Source of the DNA: Alphaproteobacteria bacterium | GTDB taxonomy: Bacteria > Pseudomonadota > Alphaproteobacteria > Caedimonadales > UBA9215 | Assembly (NCBI GenBank): GCA_024281375.1 | Contig: JAJSAD010000079.1 | Span: 1 to 41,037, forward strand | Length of the DNA: 41,037 bases | Direction of reading: 5' to 3' | Part shown: positions 37,341 through 41,037 of the stretch, one piece after another | Numbering within the stretch: position 1 is the first letter of the stretch | Layout: each line of letters opens with the position of its first letter | Made by a program: the position numbers and the translations under genes | Notes under the pieces: generated by a model | The model's input: the letters and a program-made list of their open reading frames with translations, nothing else | Told to the model about the DNA's origin: nothing | Databases searched by the model: none

Positions 37341-37818
37341 ACCTATTTCTAATTAACACAATCTGATCTCATTTTGCTCAGGTAATTTAGCATTAGATGA
37401 ATGGCTCGTTAAGAGAGCACTAAGGAATGTTAAAAATAGGGCAAGTAACACATTTGTCATCTTATCAGAAAATAATAACGTTATAGGTTATTATGCTCTT
37501 TCTGGGGGAAGTATTTCACATAAAGAAGCGTATAAGAGTTTAAGACGTAACATGCCTGATCCTATTCCCATTGTGACATTAGGTCGTCTTGTTGTTGATA
37601 AAAAATACCAGAAACAAGGCCTTGGGTCGGCCTTGCTTCGGGATGCACTCCTGAGGATATTAAATGTTGCAAATGATATTGCTGTTAAGGCCGTTCTAGT
37701 GCACGCTATAGATCAACAGGCTATAGATTTTTACTTGTCAAAAGGTTTTCGTTCTTCTTCTATAAACAAAGCCACTTTAATGATCAGCGTTGCAGAAATT
37801 GAAGCGAGTTTTTCCTAA
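37315..37818 (+). pseudogene. GNAT-family toxin (TacT-like) interrupted by an in-frame TAA at 37354-37356
   Basis: One frame reads MTFNSQAPEPISN*HNLISFCSGNLALDEWLVKRALRNVKNRASNTFVILSENNNVIGYYALSGGSISHKEAYKSLRRNMPDPIPIVTLGRLVVDKKYQKQGLGSALLRDALLRILN... Confidence 0.8.
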
Positions 37819-38726
37819 AGCCCTAGCAAGCCCTTCGCAAAATCGTGGGCGTCAAAGGGGCGGAGGTCATTGATGCCTTCACCCACTCCAATGGCATGAA
37901 CAGGAATGTTATGCTTTTGGGCCAGGCTAATGAGGACACCCCCTTTGGCTGTGCCGTCAAGTTTTGTGAGAGCAAGGCCGGTGAGATTAACGGTTTTTTT
38001 AAAAAGCTCAACCTGAGAATGGGCATTTTGTCCCGTTGTGGCATCCAGAACGAGGAGGCAAGAATGAGGCGCATCGGGATCGATTTTTTGGATGACTCGC
38101 TCAATCTTTGAGAGTTCCTCCATGAGATGCCCTTTGTTTTGAAGGCGCCCTGCGGTATCAATAATCAAGATATCATCGCCCTCCCGTTGAGAAATCTCAA
38201 GGGCACTATAGGCAAGACCCGCTGCATCGCTCTTTTCTTTGCCCATGACAATAGGCACATCCGCGCGCTTTGCCCAGGTTTCTAGTTGTGCAACGGCTGC
38301 CGCCCGAAAGGTATCTCCGGCGGCAACTCTCACTTTAAAGCCTTGTTGCTTCCAGTAATGAGCGAGTTTACCAATGGTTGTGGTTTTTCCGCCGCCATTG
38401 ACCCCCACAACCATCAAGACAAAAGGTTTTTTGGACGTATCGATGATAAGTTCTTGGGCAATGGGTTCGATTGTTTTCGCGATTTCCTCGGCGAGGAATT
38501 CTTTGACTTCTTCCGGAGATACTTCTTGGTTAAAGCGATTTTTTGAAAGGTTAGCTGTGATTTTGGCGGCGGTTTCAACACCAAGGTCCGCGGTAATAAG
38601 AAGCTCTTCAAGGTCCTCTAACATTTCCTCATCTAATTTGCGTTTGGTGACAATGGCTGTGATCCCCTCTGTCAGTTTTGAGGAGGATTTTTTAAGCCCG
38701 TCTTTTAGCTTTGAAAACCAGTTCAT
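37815..38726 (-). CDS. ftsY: Signal recognition particle receptor FtsY
   Basis: VLMVVGVNGGGKTTTIGKLAHYWKQQGFKVRVAAGDTFRAAAVAQLETWAKR, LIIDTAGRLQNKGHLMEEL, LTKLDGTAKGG. Confidence 0.97.
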   Translation of the reverse strand: MNWFSKLKDGLKKSSSKLTEGITAIVTKRKLDEEMLEDLEELLITADLGVETAAKITANLSKNRFNQEVSPEEVKEFLAEEIAKTIEPIAQELIIDTSKKPFVLMVVGVNGGGKTTTIGKLAHYWKQQGFKVRVAAGDTFRAAAVAQLETWAKRADVPIVMGKEKSDAAGLAYSALEISQREGDDILIIDTAGRLQNKGHLMEELSKIERVIQKIDPDAPHSCLLVLDATTGQNAHSQVELFKKTVNLTGLALTKLDGTAKGGVLISLAQKHNIPVHAIGVGEGINDLRPFDAHDFAKGLLGL

Positions 38727-40057
38727 TTTTTTCCTATTGTCCTATTTGTATGTAAGTGTTTTGCGATCAAGCCTTTATCATCATATCCAATGATTTCAGC
38801 CTGAATGATCGTCGCATTCAAGGTCTCATCTTGAAGGCCTTCAAGGCGTACGGGTGCAAAATGTTCCGTGTGACCTTTGCCCTGAACTTCAATGAGTATA
38901 GAGGCTTTTGTCCCAACTCTCGAGGCAAAAAAGGCTTGCTCTTGTTCTTTTCCGGCTTGGCGGAGTTGGGCGGCACGGTCTTTTCGGATTGTTTTTAAAA
39001 CTTGAGGCATACGGGCAGCGGGAGTACCTTTCCGGGCAGAGTAGGGAAAGATATGAAGGTAAGTGAGGTTGCAGTCTCGTACAAGGTTGAGGGTATTTTG
39101 AAACATCTCATCGGTTTCCGTTGGAAAGCCTGCAATAATATCAGCGCCAAAGACAACATCAGGACGGAGCTCTCGGACTTTATGGCAGAAATCGATAGCA
39201 TCTTGGCGCAGGTGGCGACGTTTCATACGCTTGAGCACCATGTCATCCCCGGCTTGAAGACTGATATGCATATGGGGCATGAGGCGGGGTTCTGTTTCGA
39301 TGAGTTTAAAAAGGTCGTCATCAATTTCAACGGGGTCCACACTGGAAAGGCGGAGGCGCTTGAGGTCGGGAACTTGGGCGAGAATTCTTTTTGTCATTTG
39401 TCCTAAGGTTGGATTGCCGGGGAGGTTGCTCCCATAGCCGGTGATATCAACCCCCGTAAAGACAATCTCTTGGCAGCCATTATGGACGAGTTGTTGAACT
39501 TGCTGGAGGATTTCTCCCATGGGAACACTGCGATTATTGCCCCGGCCATAGGGAATAGTGCAAAAGGTACAGCGGTGATCACACCCATTTTGGATTTGGA
39601 TAAAAGCGCGCACTCGATTTTCAAAGCCAGAGATCAGATGATGGGCTGTTTCTTCGATTTCCATGATGTCGTTCACACGGACGGTAGCCTCTTTGTCAGA
39701 GGAGAACGCGTCAAACACAAAGCTCTCTCGTTTCATCTTTTCTTGGTTGCCGAGAACAAGATCAACCTCAGGCATTTTTTTATACATATCTGGATTAATC
39801 TGGGCACTACATCCCGTTACAATAACTCTCGCATCAGGATTTTCTTTTTTGGCTCGCCGGATAGATTGCCGTGAGGAACGTTCTGCTTCATTGGTGACAG
39901 CGCACGTATTAATGATGATGGTATTGTCGAGGCCATTGCTCAGGGCATGCTCTTTCATCACCTCCGATTCATAGGTGTTGAGGCGACAGCCCAGAGTAAT
40001 TACTTGGAGGCTGTTTTCTGTAGAGGCTCTTGCTGTTGGGGTGGTTGGTTTTGACAT
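38723..40057 (-). CDS. mtaB: tRNA t6A37 methylthiotransferase MtaB
   Basis: VITLGCRLNTYESEVM, QNGCDHRCTFCTIPYGRGNNRSVP radical-SAM CxxxCxxC, TGVDITGYGSNL. Confidence 0.95.
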   Translation of the reverse strand: MSKPTTPTARASTENSLQVITLGCRLNTYESEVMKEHALSNGLDNTIIINTCAVTNEAERSSRQSIRRAKKENPDARVIVTGCSAQINPDMYKKMPEVDLVLGNQEKMKRESFVFDAFSSDKEATVRVNDIMEIEETAHHLISGFENRVRAFIQIQNGCDHRCTFCTIPYGRGNNRSVPMGEILQQVQQLVHNGCQEIVFTGVDITGYGSNLPGNPTLGQMTKRILAQVPDLKRLRLSSVDPVEIDDDLFKLIETEPRLMPHMHISLQAGDDMVLKRMKRRHLRQDAIDFCHKVRELRPDVVFGADIIAGFPTETDEMFQNTLNLVRDCNLTYLHIFPYSARKGTPAARMPQVLKTIRKDRAAQLRQAGKEQEQAFFASRVGTKASILIEVQGKGHTEHFAPVRLEGLQDETLNATIIQAEIIGYDDKGLIAKHLHTNRTIGKK

Positions 40058-40884
40058 GGGGTCTCAAATAAGGTTTCATCAAATGTGCCGTTAAAAGCAT
40101 AACCAACGGGACCCGTTATCATTACCGTTTTTTCATAGGAAATGTCAAGCTTTCCCCCATCAAGAACAACCGTTGCAAAACCATCGATGAGCCCGCGTCG
40201 TTGAGCAGCAACCACACTGGCACACGCTCCAGTTCCACAAGACATCGTGACGCCTGTGCCACGCTCATACACCCGCACGCGGAGTGTGTGACGGTCGATG
40301 ACTTCGACAAATTGCACATTGGTTTGTTCGGGATAAAGCGCGTGGGCTGTGAGTTGTTTGCCAAGGTTATACACATCAATGCCCTGAACATCCCGCACAA
40401 AGAAAACCATGTGGGGGTTGCCCATGTTGACGGCAACAGGATCTGATAAAACACCCTTTTGAATGGGCAAATGAAGAGTGTCACATTCTTTTGCAAGGGG
40501 AATATCTTGCCATCCCAGGCGGGGCTCTCCCATATCGACCTCTACCAAGCCGTCTTCTCTTTTTAAGGTGGTCAAGAGACCTGAAACGGTTTCGATCGTA
40601 CACCCCGGACGTTTGAATTCACTCGCTAATAAAGAGCCTAGGCAACGGGTCGCGTTCCCACAAGCACCAGCCTCAAGACCATTGGGATTATAAATGCGCA
40701 TAAAGACATCGGCTTTTGGGCTTTGAGGAGATTCAAGAACAATCAACTGATCACACCCAATGCCAAAGCGCCGGTGAGTAAGGCGTCGAATTTTTTCGGG
40801 GGTGAGATCATAGTCACTGTCTCGATGATCTAAGATCACAAAATCATTACCAAGGCCATGCATTTTAATAAAGGGGTGCTGCAT
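40000..40884 (-). CDS. dapF: Diaminopimelate epimerase
   Basis: FIKMHGLGNDFVILDHRD, NPNGLEAGACGNATRCLG, YERGTGVTMSCGTGACASVVA. Confidence 0.97.
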   Translation of the reverse strand: MQHPFIKMHGLGNDFVILDHRDSDYDLTPEKIRRLTHRRFGIGCDQLIVLESPQSPKADVFMRIYNPNGLEAGACGNATRCLGSLLASEFKRPGCTIETVSGLLTTLKREDGLVEVDMGEPRLGWQDIPLAKECDTLHLPIQKGVLSDPVAVNMGNPHMVFFVRDVQGIDVYNLGKQLTAHALYPEQTNVQFVEVIDRHTLRVRVYERGTGVTMSCGTGACASVVAAQRRGLIDGFATVVLDGGKLDISYEKTVMITGPVGYAFNGTFDETLFETPCQNQPPQQQEPLQKTASK

Positions 40885-40994
40885 ATTGATTTCTACTTTT
40901 TAAAGAACATGAGACTATTTCTAGCATTTTTTTTAGGACTATTCAAAGGGCGTTTTTTTCTCTAGCGTGGGAGAGTTCAACAAAGGAAGTGATA

Positions 40995-41037
40995 ATGAAA
41001 AAACATCTTTTACCTTTTTGTCTTGCGGGCTCTTTGA
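40995..41037 (+). CDS. Start of a putative exported protein (partial, runs off window)
   Basis: MKKHLLPFCLAGSL..., signal-peptide-like, preceded by aaaggaag SD. Confidence 0.4.
   Translation, partial: MKKHLLPFCLAGSL

Noticed and set aside
1-41037. CRISPR arrays, rRNA genes, intact IS transposases or prophage
   Set aside because: No regularly spaced direct repeats, rRNA sequence, or transposase/phage structural ORFs were seen; the xerD gene sits in a housekeeping context, so it is not evidence for an integrated element.

Overview
The window is 41 kb of a bacterial chromosome. Gene order and protein sequence point to an alphaproteobacterium, probably an intracellular, Holosporales-like lineage; that assignment is an inference. 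The left third is the conserved tuf(3' end)-tRNA-Trp-secE-nusG-rplKAJL-rpoB-rpoC block. It is followed by a tRNA-Thr and an accessory region. That region holds a NaChBac-type ion channel with an atypical filter, a solute-binding protein plus DAACS-type symporter pair, Dps, a 109-bp MITE-like element, and an orphan VgrG cluster (secreted HD-like pseudoenzyme - VgrG - MORN-repeat protein - methyltransferase). Next come a queuosine-salvage pair (VUT/YhhQ-type transporter + tgt), an rsmE remnant, ubiA, a secreted DUF2608/HAD-like protein with a disordered SP/TP-rich tail, tandem acyltransferase-3 genes, and a REC(pseudo)-PAS-GGDEF-EAL protein. The right end is accA-xerD-aroK-like-UDG-tacA/tacT(pseudo)-ftsY-mtaB-dapF. 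The observations most worth checking are: the orphan VgrG cluster and its HD-less HD-family neighbour; a channel filter reading LFDDFGN; a TGT pocket that looks eukaryote/queuine-like; a dispersed palindromic repeat shared by the rplA-rplJ leader and the rpoC-tRNA-Thr spacer; a MITE with flanking direct repeats; a TacT toxin broken by one nonsense codon; an AroK with lost substrate motifs; and a receiver domain with D-to-E at the phosphoacceptor. All calls come from reading the sequence and supplied ORFs; no database search was run.
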